Origin: Sporocytophaga sp.
Lineage (GTDB): Bacteria; Bacteroidota; Bacteroidia; Cytophagales; Cytophagaceae
NCBI RefSeq assembly: GCF_017745095.1
Contig: NZ_JAGHZZ010000011.1
Span: forward strand, 62,001 to 126,000
Length of the DNA stretch: 64,000 nucleotides
Reading direction: 5' to 3'
Shown here: positions 9,506-18,842 of the stretch, piece by piece
Position numbering within the stretch: the stretch's first letter is position 1
Layout of the letters: each line of letters begins with the position of its first letter
Translations under genes and position numbers: made by a program
The notes under the pieces: model-generated
Told to the model about the DNA's origin: nothing
The model's database searches: none
What the model saw: the letters and a program-made list of their open reading frames with translations, nothing else

Positions 9506-10249
9506 CTAACTGTTCCATATTTCCCAGGCTTTTTCGGCCTGGAGATGCAGCATTTCAAGTCCGTTTTTTGTCTTGGCTCCTTGTGTAGCGCCTTTTTTCA
9601 TGAAAAGGGTTTCTTCGGGATTATAAACAAGGTCAAAAAGGTAATGTTTTTCTGTAAGAAATTCGTAAGGAATTGCCGGACAATCATCTACTTTAGGGTA
9701 CATTCCAAGTGGAGATGTATTGATGATAAGTCTGTATTCTGCAAGCAAAGCGGCATTCACATCTTCATAGCTGAGCAGGTATTCGCTTCCGGATCTGGAG
9801 ACCATTTTGAAAGGAATCGCCAGATCATCCAATGCCGCAATTACGGCTTTGGCCGCTCCACCTGTTCCAAGTATTAATGCTTTCAGAGATTTCGGGTCTT
9901 CGTTTCCAAGAAATTTTATAAGAGAGTTTCTAAACCCGTAATAATCGGAGTTATATCCTTTGAGCTTATTTCCATTAATTACTTTGATGACATTGACAGC
10001 CCCGATTTTTCTGGCAGCAGGATCCAATTCATCCAGCATAGGTATCACAGCCTCTTTGTGAGGAATTGTTACATTCAAACCCTTAAGCTGAGGTTGGGCT
10101 GAAATAACAGAGGGAAGCTCAGTGGCTTCCCTTATTTCAAATAATTCGTATCTGCAATTTTGTATTCCCTCTTTCTCAAACTTTTCACTGAAATAGCGCT
10201 TGGAAAAAGAGTGGGTAAGCGGAAACCCAATTAATCCGTATACATTCAT
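9506..10249 (-). CDS. aroE: Shikimate dehydrogenase AroE
   Basis: 247 residues. The substrate-binding N-terminus has GFPLTHSFSKRYF, followed by NVTIPHKE with the catalytic lysine. The NADP-binding half has LGTGGAAKAV (about 128-137) and the NTSPLGM motif. It reduces 3-dehydroshikimate to shikimate in aromatic amino acid synthesis. At 247 residues it is compact, as in other Bacteroidota that lack part of the C-terminal region. Its ATG overlaps the stop of the DedA gene by one base (TAATG), implying translational coupling. Confidence 0.95.
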   Translation of the reverse strand: MNVYGLIGFPLTHSFSKRYFSEKFEKEGIQNCRYELFEIREATELPSVISAQPQLKGLNVTIPHKEAVIPMLDELDPAARKIGAVNVIKVINGNKLKGYNSDYYGFRNSLIKFLGNEDPKSLKALILGTGGAAKAVIAALDDLAIPFKMVSRSGSEYLLSYEDVNAALLAEYRLIINTSPLGMYPKVDDCPAIPYEFLTEKHYLFDLVYNPEETLFMKKGATQGAKTKNGLEMLHLQAEKAWEIWNS

Positions 10250-10899
10250 TAAGCTACAGTTTTTTTGCTAAACTTGCTTTTTAAGTATTCAATAAGTGGA
10301 GGAGTGATGGATAAAAGAATTATTCCAAAGATTACTAGGGTAAAGTTCTTTTTAACAGTTGGAATATTTCCAAATAAATAACCAAGCAGGGTGAATCCTG
10401 CTACCCATAAAATGCCTCCAATAATATTATATGAAATGAATTTCTTGTAGTTCATGGTACCCACACCTGCTATAAATGGAGCAAAGGTTCTGATAATGGG
10501 CATAAAACGTGCAAAAATAATAGTCTTACCACCATGTTTTTCATAAAATTGCTGCGTTTTAACAAGATGTTCCTTTTTCAGGAAACGGTAATCTTTGCTA
10601 AAGACTTTCGGGCCTATAAAATTTCCAATGAAATAATTAAGTGTATCGCCAAGAAATGCAGCAATAAATAAAAGAAGAATTAACAATCCTAGATTCAGGC
10701 TGCCCAAAGCGGCAAAGGTTCCTGCTGCAAATAACAAAGAATCGCCTGGAAGAAAAGGCATTATCACCAGGCCAGTTTCCACAAAAATGATCAGAAATAA
10801 AATTAAATATGTCCAAAAACCATAATCAGTAATGATTTGGCTAAGGTGCTGATCCAGATGGAGGAATAGATCAATAAAGCCTTTTATTAAGTCAGTCAT
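10249..10899 (-). CDS. DedA family membrane protein
   Basis: 216 residues with four to five hydrophobic segments. It carries the DedA/SNARE-associated core: [19 protein letters not shown] in the first half and [25 protein letters not shown] in the second, with the conserved Phe-Arg-Pro arginines. Members act as undecaprenyl-phosphate or phospholipid flippases in the inner membrane. It sits between a ComA-like gene, 2 bases upstream, and aroE, 1 base overlapping downstream, in a tight minus-strand operon. Confidence 0.93.
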   Translation of the reverse strand: MTDLIKGFIDLFLHLDQHLSQIITDYGFWTYLILFLIIFVETGLVIMPFLPGDSLLFAAGTFAALGSLNLGLLILLLFIAAFLGDTLNYFIGNFIGPKVFSKDYRFLKKEHLVKTQQFYEKHGGKTIIFARFMPIIRTFAPFIAGVGTMNYKKFISYNIIGGILWVAGFTLLGYLFGNIPTVKKNFTLVIFGIILLSITPPLIEYLKSKFSKKTVA

Positions 10900-10901
10900 T
10901 T

Positions 10902-11672
10902 TTAAAGTTTATTTAGAAAATAATCAAATGTATCGCTTCTGAGTCCAAGGCGAAGTGTTTCTAAAGGAATAACTTCGTTTGGAGAAATATTTCCCAGATT
11001 TACATTTGAGCTCAGAAGTTTGATAAACCACACTTGCTGTTCTCTCTGAGGAGCTTCCCAGATTATTTTTTCAAAAGGAATTTTAGTTAAAATTTCTTCT
11101 ACAAGGCCGGATCTAACTTCACCAGTAGAACGGAAAAGTCCAACATTTCCACCTTCTCTCGCTTCTCCGATAACTTTCCAAGCACCAGCATCAAGCTCTG
11201 CCTGCATCAGTTGAATCCACTTGTAAGGAGGAATAATTTTTTCAACGTCTTTGGATCCCACTTCAGACAATACTGTCACTTGCTGGGAAAGACGATTGAT
11301 ATACTGACATTTAAGATCGTGATTTAGTTCAATGCTTCCATCAGAAACTTCAGCAAAAGTCATTTGGTATTTATCCAGAATCCTGATATAATCTTCAAAT
11401 TGATTTCTTACTACAAAGGCTTCGAAAAGAGTACCTCCAAAGTATACCGGTATGCCTGCAGATTTGTAGATGTCCAGTTTATCTTTAAGATTTGGGGTGA
11501 CATAGGAAGTTGCCCAGCCCAGTTTAATGATGTCGATATAATTCCCTGCGACTTCAATCAAATCCTCCGTTTCCCTGATACTTAAACCTTTATCCATTAC
11601 CATTGTAAAGCCGTATTCTCTCGGTTTTTTAGTCCTCTCAGGGATCTTGGAAAGCACAAAATTGTTATACAT
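10902..11672 (-). CDS. Phosphosulfolactate synthase (ComA) family protein
   Basis: 256 residues from the ATG at 11672. A TTG 21 bases upstream is possible, but the ATG has the better purine-rich stretch (GAAAAGAAG) before it and overlaps the stop of the TPR gene by only 8 bases. The TIM-barrel family is recognisable by the opening [14 protein letters not shown] and the motifs [24 protein letters not shown] and EAREGGNVG. Archaeal and some bacterial members join phosphoenolpyruvate and sulfite to give phosphosulfolactate, for coenzyme M or sulfolactate. In Bacteroidota the role is less clear; sulfonolipid or sulfonate metabolism is possible. Confidence 0.85.
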   Translation of the reverse strand: MYNNFVLSKIPERTKKPREYGFTMVMDKGLSIRETEDLIEVAGNYIDIIKLGWATSYVTPNLKDKLDIYKSAGIPVYFGGTLFEAFVVRNQFEDYIRILDKYQMTFAEVSDGSIELNHDLKCQYINRLSQQVTVLSEVGSKDVEKIIPPYKWIQLMQAELDAGAWKVIGEAREGGNVGLFRSTGEVRSGLVEEILTKIPFEKIIWEAPQREQQVWFIKLLSSNVNLGNISPNEVIPLETLRLGLRSDTFDYFLNKL

Positions 11673-13071
11673 CTTCTTTTCTATACTGATCAATGATTTT
11701 ATACAGCGCCTTCTGAGTTTCTAACTTTGGAAAAAACTCATAGAGGACGATATGTTTTTCAAAGTTCAAAATTAAACCATTTTCTAAATAATTAAAGGCT
11801 TCTTTGTAATTACCTGCATTAATTAAATAAGCGGCGGCTCTATAATACAGTAATGCTTCTTCTGGAATCTCTTCTATGCCGTTTTTAATCAGCTCTATAG
11901 CCTTCGGATTATCTCCTTGCTCGTAATGTATAAATGACCAGTTCAGCCAAAGCTCCGGATCGTCTGGACGCAAGAAGCAGGCTTCTTCGTAGGCTTCTAG
12001 GCAGGATACAATATTGCCTGTTTTGTATTCGGCTTTTGCGAGACCTGCCCAATAGTCAGGGTTCTCTCTTTCGAGTTTTATTGCTTTCTTAAAAAAATGG
12101 ATGGCTTCATAAGATTTGTCCTGGCTATCCAGACATTTTCCTAAACCGTACCACGCCTCGCCACAAAAACAGTCAAGTTTTGCCGCTTTTCTGTAATATT
12201 CTATTGCCTGACCTGGTTTGTTAAGTTTTTCATAGCAAGTGGCAATACTTAAATAAGTTTCCGGATCCGGATCTTCCAGTTCAAGAGTTTTATTGTAGCA
12301 CTCCAGTCCTCGTTCTGGTTGTTCCATTTGAACATAGCAATTGCCCATGTTAAACCATGCAGAGGCAAAGTTGTCATTTATAGCCAGGGAAAATTCGTAA
12401 GCATGAACTGCTTTCTCATAATTGGCTAGTTTGAAATAGACAATCCCCATGTTGTACCAGGCAAAATAAGAGTAGGGGTCCTGGTTAATAAATTTTTCAT
12501 AAAAGGATAAGCTGTCTTCAAGTTTGCCGGTATGGTCCAGGCAGAATGCGAGATCATACAGAGCTTCCTCGTGTTGCTGGTTTTCCTCGATAGTTTTCCT
12601 GAAAAATTCAATGGCGATATCCATTTTACCCCATTCCTGATAGGCGAGCCCAAGACCATAATACATATCATCTTTTTCCTCAACTATATCCAGGGCATTC
12701 TGAAGCAGTTCAATAGCGTCTTGAAACCTTTCCTGCTGAATCAGAATATTGGCTTTCAGGAAAATTATTTCAGCATCGTTAGGCTGAAATAATTCGGCCT
12801 TTTCGACGTGCTCTAAAGCTTCGTTAAAATCCTGCTTTTTTGCCAGAAGTTCAGCTTTGGCAACAAGAAGTTCAACGGAAAAAGGAAATTGAGTAATCGC
12901 TATCTGGCAGGCAGACAGCGCTTTTTTGTATTTGCCGAATTCCGTATAGTGTTGAATAATGTATTCATAGGCGCTGATATCAAAAAAGATACTTTCGCCG
13001 TTTTTCAGCATCTCTTCAAACTTCCGAATCAGGTCTTTGCCCTGTTGGTTCTTTCTGAATTTCCTTTTCAT
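11665..13071 (-). CDS. TPR-repeat protein
   Basis: 468 residues made almost wholly of tetratricopeptide repeats, about a dozen. Each shows W-x-x-G/A, Y and A at canonical spacing, for example AWYNMGIVYFKLANYEKAVH and AWFNMGNCYVQMEQPERGLE. There is no signal peptide or membrane helix, so it is a cytosolic scaffold. It is the first gene of the run to ComA-like, DedA and aroE. Client proteins cannot be inferred from sequence. Long TPR proteins in this position are common in Bacteroidota. Confidence 0.9.
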   Translation of the reverse strand: MKRKFRKNQQGKDLIRKFEEMLKNGESIFFDISAYEYIIQHYTEFGKYKKALSACQIAITQFPFSVELLVAKAELLAKKQDFNEALEHVEKAELFQPNDAEIIFLKANILIQQERFQDAIELLQNALDIVEEKDDMYYGLGLAYQEWGKMDIAIEFFRKTIEENQQHEEALYDLAFCLDHTGKLEDSLSFYEKFINQDPYSYFAWYNMGIVYFKLANYEKAVHAYEFSLAINDNFASAWFNMGNCYVQMEQPERGLECYNKTLELEDPDPETYLSIATCYEKLNKPGQAIEYYRKAAKLDCFCGEAWYGLGKCLDSQDKSYEAIHFFKKAIKLERENPDYWAGLAKAEYKTGNIVSCLEAYEEACFLRPDDPELWLNWSFIHYEQGDNPKAIELIKNGIEEIPEEALLYYRAAAYLINAGNYKEAFNYLENGLILNFEKHIVLYEFFPKLETQKALYKIIDQYRKEDV

Positions 13072-13211
13072 TTAAGAGATAGAACTGAATTAATTACTAA
13101 ATTATGTAAAATGCGCAAATAGCTGATTTTTAATGAAATTGGCCCAAATCTGTAAGGATTGCCATTTCTACAATTTAACAATTGAAATTTAAAGGAAGAA
13201 ATAAGATTTGA

Positions 13212-14192
13212 TTATTTTTCGACCTTTTGTAACAGTTGCTCGCAGGTCCAGGAAACAGTCTCTTCAAAGGGAATAAAGCTGTAATTGAGCAAATTCTTAA
13301 TTTTTTCATTGCTGTAAATTACATCGCTTTTTGAAATACCGGCTGTTTCCTTAGTAATCAAAGGCTTTGATCCGGTTAGTTTATAGCGAAGATACTCAAA
13401 TCTCCAGGCTATATTTCCTATGAATTTAGTTACCTTATACGGGGGTTTTCTCTTTCCGAATTTCTCCGCTACCATATCGAAGAAATGTTTGTAGGATGTA
13501 GTCCCGGCATTCAGAATAAATCTTTCTCCCGTAATATTTCTGCTATGCAGACAAATTACAATTTGAGTAACATCACGTACATCTATATAATTCATTTCCT
13601 TCTCAGAGTAAAACAAATTATTTTTCCAGACATACTTAAATAGTTGGCTACTCCCTGTGTTCCAGTCTCCGGGGCCTAATATAATGCTTGGATTTACAAT
13701 AAACCCATTTAATCCTTCCTCAAATGCTCGCCATACCTCAAGTTCTGCCAGGTATTTGCTTTTGCCATAATTGCTGTTCATCGGGGAGTCTTCCCATACA
13801 CTTGCTTCTGTGACCCGACTTTCATTTTTTGATCTTCCGATTGCAGCAATAGAGCTGATATGGATAAACTTTGAAATACCTTTGTTTAAAGCAGCATTTA
13901 CAAGATTGGCAGTACCCTGTGCATTTATTTCAAAAAGCTGTTCTTTGTCTTGTGGTTGATAAGAAACAAGAGCTGCTGAATGAACAATGGTATCGACTCC
14001 TTCAATGATTTTTTCAAGTACTGTAATATCTGCAAGGTCTCCATCTTCCCAGATTATTTTCTGAGCATCTTCTCCAAGAAGCTGAAAAGAGCTTGATTCT
14101 CTTTTCATTGCTTTTACTTTGTGACCTGTTCTGATAAACTCTTTTGCCAGAAAGCTGCCCAACAGACCTGTAGCTCCGGTTATAAAAATCAT
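13212..14192 (-). CDS. NAD-dependent epimerase/dehydratase (extended SDR)
   Basis: 326 residues. It has the N-terminal Rossmann motif GATGLLG (about 6-12) and the catalytic Y-x-x-x-K in SNYGKSKYLAE (about residues 145-155), with an upstream Ser in HISSIAAIG. This fits extended short-chain dehydrogenases acting on nucleotide sugars or, in the dihydroflavonol-reductase-like branch, on other ketones. Its ATG overlaps the TGA of the PHP phosphatase (ATGA), so it is the last gene of the polysaccharide operon. A nucleotide-sugar substrate is inferred from context only. Confidence 0.85.
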   Translation of the reverse strand: MIFITGATGLLGSFLAKEFIRTGHKVKAMKRESSSFQLLGEDAQKIIWEDGDLADITVLEKIIEGVDTIVHSAALVSYQPQDKEQLFEINAQGTANLVNAALNKGISKFIHISSIAAIGRSKNESRVTEASVWEDSPMNSNYGKSKYLAELEVWRAFEEGLNGFIVNPSIILGPGDWNTGSSQLFKYVWKNNLFYSEKEMNYIDVRDVTQIVICLHSRNITGERFILNAGTTSYKHFFDMVAEKFGKRKPPYKVTKFIGNIAWRFEYLRYKLTGSKPLITKETAGISKSDVIYSNEKIKNLLNYSFIPFEETVSWTCEQLLQKVEK

Positions 14193-14923
14193 AAGTAGTT
14201 GTTCAGGAGGTTGAGTTGAAGAGCCTTTTTATAATGCTTGGAAATACGTGCTTTTTTCATTGCATCTATGTGTCGTATCCCGTGGCAATCTGAGCCAAGC
14301 ATGTCTACCATACAATTGTCAACCAGTTTGCCGGCAAATACCTGTGCAGCTTTTGAATAATAGCCACTCAAAGAGTTGATATTTACCTGATATAATACTC
14401 CTTTTTCGTAAATCTTCTTGAACAAAGAAAAATCAGAATAAAGGTAAGTATATCTTTCTGGGTGGGCCATTACGGGTTTGTAACCCAGACTTTTCATTAA
14501 GAAAAGGGCTTCGTCCAGAAAAGCAGATTCATTGATATAAGAAGTTTCGAAAAGAAGATAATTATTACCGAATGTAAGCAATTTTTCACCTGATCTTAAT
14601 TTGGCCATAAACCACTCGTCAAGGTAATATTCAGCTGCAGCTTCTAGTTTTATGGATAGGTTGTTATCCTTGATAAGGCATTGAAGTACTTGAAGTTTTT
14701 CAGTGATAATTTCAGGAGTATTCCGGAAAAAATCGCCCATGATGTGAGGCGTAGCAATCAGCTTTTTGTAACCGAACTGTTCAAAAGCTTTGAGCAGTTC
14801 AAGGGAATCTTCAGGGGAATCAGCCCCATCATCTATACCAGGAAGTACATGAGAGTGCATGTCTACGAATAAAGACCCCTCTGCTATCTCTTCATCTTTT
14901 TTCTTAAAAAGGCCAAACATCAT
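14189..14923 (-). CDS. CpsB/YwqE-type tyrosine-protein phosphatase (PHP fold)
   Basis: 244 residues. PHP-domain metal ligands are visible: DMHSHVLPGIDDGA (about 21-34), ATPHIMG (about 58-64), AHPERY (about 155) and GSDCHG (about 215). This is the Mn-dependent phosphatase that dephosphorylates the tyrosine-rich tail of Wzc-type autokinases. Its start overlaps the stop of the adjacent autokinase gene (ATGATG), as expected for a kinase/phosphatase pair controlling capsule or exopolysaccharide chain length. Confidence 0.93.
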   Translation of the reverse strand: MMFGLFKKKDEEIAEGSLFVDMHSHVLPGIDDGADSPEDSLELLKAFEQFGYKKLIATPHIMGDFFRNTPEIITEKLQVLQCLIKDNNLSIKLEAAAEYYLDEWFMAKLRSGEKLLTFGNNYLLFETSYINESAFLDEALFLMKSLGYKPVMAHPERYTYLYSDFSLFKKIYEKGVLYQVNINSLSGYYSKAAQVFAGKLVDNCMVDMLGSDCHGIRHIDAMKKARISKHYKKALQLNLLNNYL

Positions 14924-17364
14924 GCTTTAACTCCTGCAAGACTTTTTATTTTCGATATAATTGTTTCTTTCTCCGTCTCCCCTTCATAGTAGCCATATCC
15001 ATAGCCATACCCATAGCCTCCGTATCCATATGTATTGATTGCTTTCAATGCATTCATCAGTACACAAAGTTTCGGAATGGTCTTCACAAGCTTATTGATG
15101 TTGCGTTTTGCGCTTTTCTTGGAATAGTCTGTACGTACTACATATAAAGGAATATCTGCCTTGCGGAGTATGAGTATACCATCAGTAACAAGACCGACAG
15201 GAGGTGTGTCAATTACTACTACATCATAGATTTCAAAAAGACGTTTGATTAAAAGATCAAACTCCTCTCTCAGTATCAATTCTGACGGGTTGGGAGGGGT
15301 TGGTCCTGCAGAAATAAAAGACAGGTTTGAGATACTTGTCGGCTGAATACATTCTTCAAGGGTATGTTTTCCAATAAGGACTGTACTCATACCTTTAAAG
15401 TTTTCCTTCTCAAAGGCAAGGTGTACCTTAGGTTTACGCATATCAAGATCCAGAAGGATTACCTTTTGGTTTGACAATGCAATGACCCCGCTGAGGTTTG
15501 ATGCTACGAATGTTTTCCCTTCCCCACTAACTGTGGATGTTACTGCTATCAGTTTTTTCTTTTTGTTAGGACAAATGAATTCCAAGTTGGTTCGTATGGA
15601 TCGCAAGGCTTCACTTATTGCTGATTTTGGGTTTTTATCAACAACGAGTTTGGATACTTCCATTTTTTCCTTGCTGTATTCGGGAATACCACCAAGCATG
15701 CTGGCATGCAAAGATCGCTCTAGCTCTTTCTGTGTAGAGATAGTATCGTTAAGTAGGTATCGGATCGCAATGAGAGAAATTCCAAGGAAGATACCAATTC
15801 CAAGTCCGCTTATGTATATGAATATTTTTTTTGGATAAATCGGATTAGGATTGTTCAATGCAGGGGAAAGTATAACAAAGTTAGGAATGGTACCCGCTTT
15901 GGCGATTCCGAATTCCGCTTCTTTTTCCATCAGGAGAAGGTAGAATTTCTCATAGATGGAATAAAAACGCTTAAGCCTTGTAAACTCAGTCTCTTTAGAA
16001 GGAAGGCTTAATACTTCCTGCTCCAGTTGCACCATTTTAGAATGGATTTCGCCTGATTGCTGATACAGGATTTTTTTGTTGATGTCTATCAGGTCTAGGA
16101 CATTTTCCTTGATGCGCTCAATAGATTTGTTCTTGGTTTTTACAACAAGTGTATTTTCCCTTTGAGAATTAAGCAGTCTGTTTCTTTCTTCCTGCAGGGT
16201 ATTGAGGCTGTTGATTGCCGCAGATAACTGCGGGTCTTCTACCTGCGTTAGAGCAGGGATAAAATTATTGATTTCTTTATCGCCAAGAATAAGTTCTTTT
16301 AATTCGCCAAGCATTGAAATCCTTGATTTCAGCACTTGCTTTTCTTTATCGAGTTCTTCTATCTTAATTCCGGTTTTACCAAAATCCTGTTTTACGTCAA
16401 CAGTCCTGTTGTTTCGGACAAAAGCCTCTAGTTCTCTTTCTGCTTTTGCAAGATTTTCTTCCGTTTTAAGTAAAGATGCTTCGAGGAACTTGATAGTTTG
16501 CTCGTGTGACTTTGATTTGTTTTCAAGTGTTTGTTCCAGATAAACAGAATCAATTGTATTGACGATGTCTGTAGCCTTAAAGTAATTATGATTTTTATAA
16601 GAAAGCAGAATGGTATTTGCTTCCAGATTAAGAATGCTTACAGAAACATTTTCCATCAGGTTTTTGACCAGAGCTTCTTTACTGTTCATTGTAAAGAAAT
16701 ACTTTGCGCCGGTTTCTTTTGCAGACCAAAAATGAGTTGGATATAGTGTGAAAGTGTAATTTTCATTAGAGATCTTTTCTCCGAAATAGTGTTCGGATTT
16801 AATCTCTTCGTCATTGTTTTTATAGGAAAGAAGAAATTTGTCTTTATCCAGAAAGGTAACATCAAATTTGAAATCTAGGAAGCCCTGGTTTTTTATTTTT
16901 CCTATGACCTTAAATGGAGCGTTGTTGTATCGCTCTTCATAGAGGATATTTCCGTAAGCGAAATAGCTGACATTCATCTTCATTCTGTCAACTATTTTTT
17001 CATAAAGGAAGCGGGATTTAAGGAATTCAATTTCTCCGGAAATAGTGGAAAGTTTATTTCCCGGCATGTTTTCATCATTGAACTTATTGAGTCCGAGTAC
17101 GCCGGCCTCACTTTTAAGGTCCAATTTCAGAATGGAAGAAGATTCATAAACAGGTTTGGTGTATCGTACATATAGGATTGCCCCTGTAATACTGAGCGTA
17201 ATCAGCAGAATTACCCATGCAAGGCTTTTATTAGCTATTACAAGAAGTTTCGCAAAATCAAAATCGCCGAATACATCGTCTTGCTCCTCGCTATCATCTG
17301 CAAAGCTTATCCTATTGCCCGATCCATTTAAAGACCTTTTATCTTCGTCTTCCAATAAAGACAT
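14920..17364 (-). CDS. Wzc-type polysaccharide co-polymerase and tyrosine autokinase
   Basis: 814 residues. A Wzz chain-length domain lies between two transmembrane helices (about 50-72 and 515-540), with a long periplasmic coiled coil between them. The cytosolic BY-kinase domain has Walker A SGEGKT, Walker A' LLDLDMRKP and Walker B VVVIDTPP. The tail is a Gly-Tyr ladder (YGYGGYGYGYGYGYYEGE), the cluster of autophosphorylated tyrosines. It works with the Wza-type exporter upstream and the CpsB-type phosphatase downstream. Confidence 0.95.
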   Translation of the reverse strand: MSLLEDEDKRSLNGSGNRISFADDSEEQDDVFGDFDFAKLLVIANKSLAWVILLITLSITGAILYVRYTKPVYESSSILKLDLKSEAGVLGLNKFNDENMPGNKLSTISGEIEFLKSRFLYEKIVDRMKMNVSYFAYGNILYEERYNNAPFKVIGKIKNQGFLDFKFDVTFLDKDKFLLSYKNNDEEIKSEHYFGEKISNENYTFTLYPTHFWSAKETGAKYFFTMNSKEALVKNLMENVSVSILNLEANTILLSYKNHNYFKATDIVNTIDSVYLEQTLENKSKSHEQTIKFLEASLLKTEENLAKAERELEAFVRNNRTVDVKQDFGKTGIKIEELDKEKQVLKSRISMLGELKELILGDKEINNFIPALTQVEDPQLSAAINSLNTLQEERNRLLNSQRENTLVVKTKNKSIERIKENVLDLIDINKKILYQQSGEIHSKMVQLEQEVLSLPSKETEFTRLKRFYSIYEKFYLLLMEKEAEFGIAKAGTIPNFVILSPALNNPNPIYPKKIFIYISGLGIGIFLGISLIAIRYLLNDTISTQKELERSLHASMLGGIPEYSKEKMEVSKLVVDKNPKSAISEALRSIRTNLEFICPNKKKKLIAVTSTVSGEGKTFVASNLSGVIALSNQKVILLDLDMRKPKVHLAFEKENFKGMSTVLIGKHTLEECIQPTSISNLSFISAGPTPPNPSELILREEFDLLIKRLFEIYDVVVIDTPPVGLVTDGILILRKADIPLYVVRTDYSKKSAKRNINKLVKTIPKLCVLMNALKAINTYGYGGYGYGYGYGYYEGETEKETIISKIKSLAGVKA

Positions 17365-17379
17365 AATAATGAATTAAAA

Positions 17380-18162
17380 TTATTTGACGGTAGTAATTAA
17401 TACGATCAAAGTGATTAAAGTACCCAGAACGGAAATAATCGGAGCAATTTCTCTGGCAGATTCGCTCAGCACTCTTCTTACAGGTTCGATATAGACTATA
17501 TCGTTAGGTTCAACCTGAAGGTTTGCCTTTTTCATCCCTTCTATGGTTGATAAATCTACAATTGTCACATCAGGATTTTTTAAATCTCCTCTAATATGTC
17601 TGATATTAAAAGCTTTTCCGTTTTCCAGAATTCCACCGTAAAGAGCGATTACTTCTACCAGATTTAATTTTTGATTTTCAAGTGGAATTACCTTGCCTCC
17701 CTGGGGGCCAAGCACTATTACCCGTTTGTTCCCAAACTTGGTAATAACGAAAGGATCTTCATAAAATTTTGAATAGTGAAGACTTAAAAGGCTGTCTGCT
17801 TCTCTCAGTGTTTTCCCTAGTAGGGAAATTTCGCCAATCATCGGAAGTCTAACTTTTCCATCCTGACGGACAAGGTACTTTGGTCTCTCTACTCTGTTCT
17901 GGTAATTGTTCTGATTGATCATCATTTCATTGTTGGGATCAACCAGCCGTTCACCGCCGTTTGTATATATGGAAACTTCTAGATAGTCATTTTTTTGTAT
18001 GAGATAAGTAGGAGTACCTTCTTTCAGAATTTGCCTTACCGAATCAACCACATATTCAGTCTCTGTCTTGAACATCCTGCTATGGTTAAACATTCTGCAG
18101 GAAAAGAGCCCGAATGTCAACTGAATACAAATAAAATAGAGAAGTAGTCTTTGAATACTCAT
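17380..18162 (-). CDS. Wza-type outer-membrane polysaccharide export lipoprotein
   Basis: 260 residues. The signal ends at LFSC (Cys 22), a lipobox. The poly_export domain begins near YLIQKNDYLEVSIY and is followed by an SLBB-type segment (RVIVLGPQGGKVIPL). A C-terminal hydrophobic stretch (IISVLGTLITLIVLITTV) is the membrane-inserting helix typical of Bacteroidota Wza homologues. It forms the outer-membrane exit for polysaccharide and lies 15 bases before the autokinase gene, so the two are in one operon. Confidence 0.93.
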   Translation of the reverse strand: MSIQRLLLYFICIQLTFGLFSCRMFNHSRMFKTETEYVVDSVRQILKEGTPTYLIQKNDYLEVSIYTNGGERLVDPNNEMMINQNNYQNRVERPKYLVRQDGKVRLPMIGEISLLGKTLREADSLLSLHYSKFYEDPFVITKFGNKRVIVLGPQGGKVIPLENQKLNLVEVIALYGGILENGKAFNIRHIRGDLKNPDVTIVDLSTIEGMKKANLQVEPNDIVYIEPVRRVLSESAREIAPIISVLGTLITLIVLITTVK

Positions 18163-18174
18163 ACTATGAATGCA

Positions 18175-18201
18175 TTCAGGGGAAAGTGATTTTCCCCTGA
18201 A
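18175..18201. repeat. Perfect 11-bp hairpin between rfbC and the wza-type gene
   Basis: TTCAGGGGAAA, GTGAT, TTTCCCCTGAA. On the minus strand, the direction of the operon, it has no T run, so it is not a classical terminator there. It could be an attenuator or an mRNA processing and stability site between two operon genes. A T-rich stretch follows only on the opposite strand. Confidence 0.5.
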
Positions 18202-18204
18202 TTT

Positions 18205-18777
18205 TTATAATGACGAAAGAGAGAATAATTCTTTTAACGGTTTTAAAAGTTGGTCCTTATCAGAAACCAAAGGATTTTTTACCATCCAGTCTATATTTAA
18301 AGTCGGATCATTCCAGATGATACCAGACTCAGATTCTTTGTGATATAAATTGGTGCATTTGTAGAAAACAACACTTTCTTCCAATGCTGAAAAACCATGA
18401 GCAAAGCCTTCGGGAACATAAACCATATTGCATTTCTCCGAATCAAGTATAAACGTATCGTATTTGCCGAAAGTAGGAGAGTCTTTTCTTAGATCCACAG
18501 CCACATCCAAGATTTTCCCTTTTATAACCCTTACCAATTTACCCTGAGCATGCGGAGCATTCTGAAAATGAAGGCCTCTTACTACCCCTGGAATAGAATA
18601 AGACTGATTATCCTGAACGAAAGTGAGGTCCAGTCCATTGTCTTTAAAAACTTTTGTATTATAGGATTCAAAAAAGAAACCCCTGTCGTCTTTGAATACT
18701 CTTGGAGTTATTTCAAAAAGATCTTTAATGTAAGATTCTCTAAAGTGCATATGATCAAATTTAGTAAAGATTTTCAA
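18205..18777 (-). CDS. rfbC: dTDP-4-dehydrorhamnose 3,5-epimerase
   Basis: 190 residues, the normal length. The cupin fold motifs are present: RVFKDDRGFFFESY, GVVRGLHFQ with the catalytic His, KLVRVIKGKILDVAVDLR and VYVPEGFAHGF. It converts dTDP-4-keto-6-deoxyglucose to dTDP-4-keto-L-rhamnose. rfbA, rfbB and rfbD are not in the window, so the rhamnose pathway must be completed elsewhere. The start may instead be the internal ATG at residue 10 (MHFRESYIKDLF), since family members usually begin there. Confidence 0.94.
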   Translation of the reverse strand: MKIFTKFDHMHFRESYIKDLFEITPRVFKDDRGFFFESYNTKVFKDNGLDLTFVQDNQSYSIPGVVRGLHFQNAPHAQGKLVRVIKGKILDVAVDLRKDSPTFGKYDTFILDSEKCNMVYVPEGFAHGFSALEESVVFYKCTNLYHKESESGIIWNDPTLNIDWMVKNPLVSDKDQLLKPLKELFSLSSL

Positions 18778-18842
18778 CTATTTTTATTTGCAAATTTGAA
18801 ATAAGGGCAAATGAAAGAGCAAATGTATTATTTTCTCTCAAA

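Noticed and set aside
14978-15040. Short repeated CATAGCC/CATATCC units resembling a microsatellite or CRISPR-like repeat
   Set aside because: They encode the Gly-Tyr ladder at the tail of the Wzc-type kinase, a normal feature of that family.
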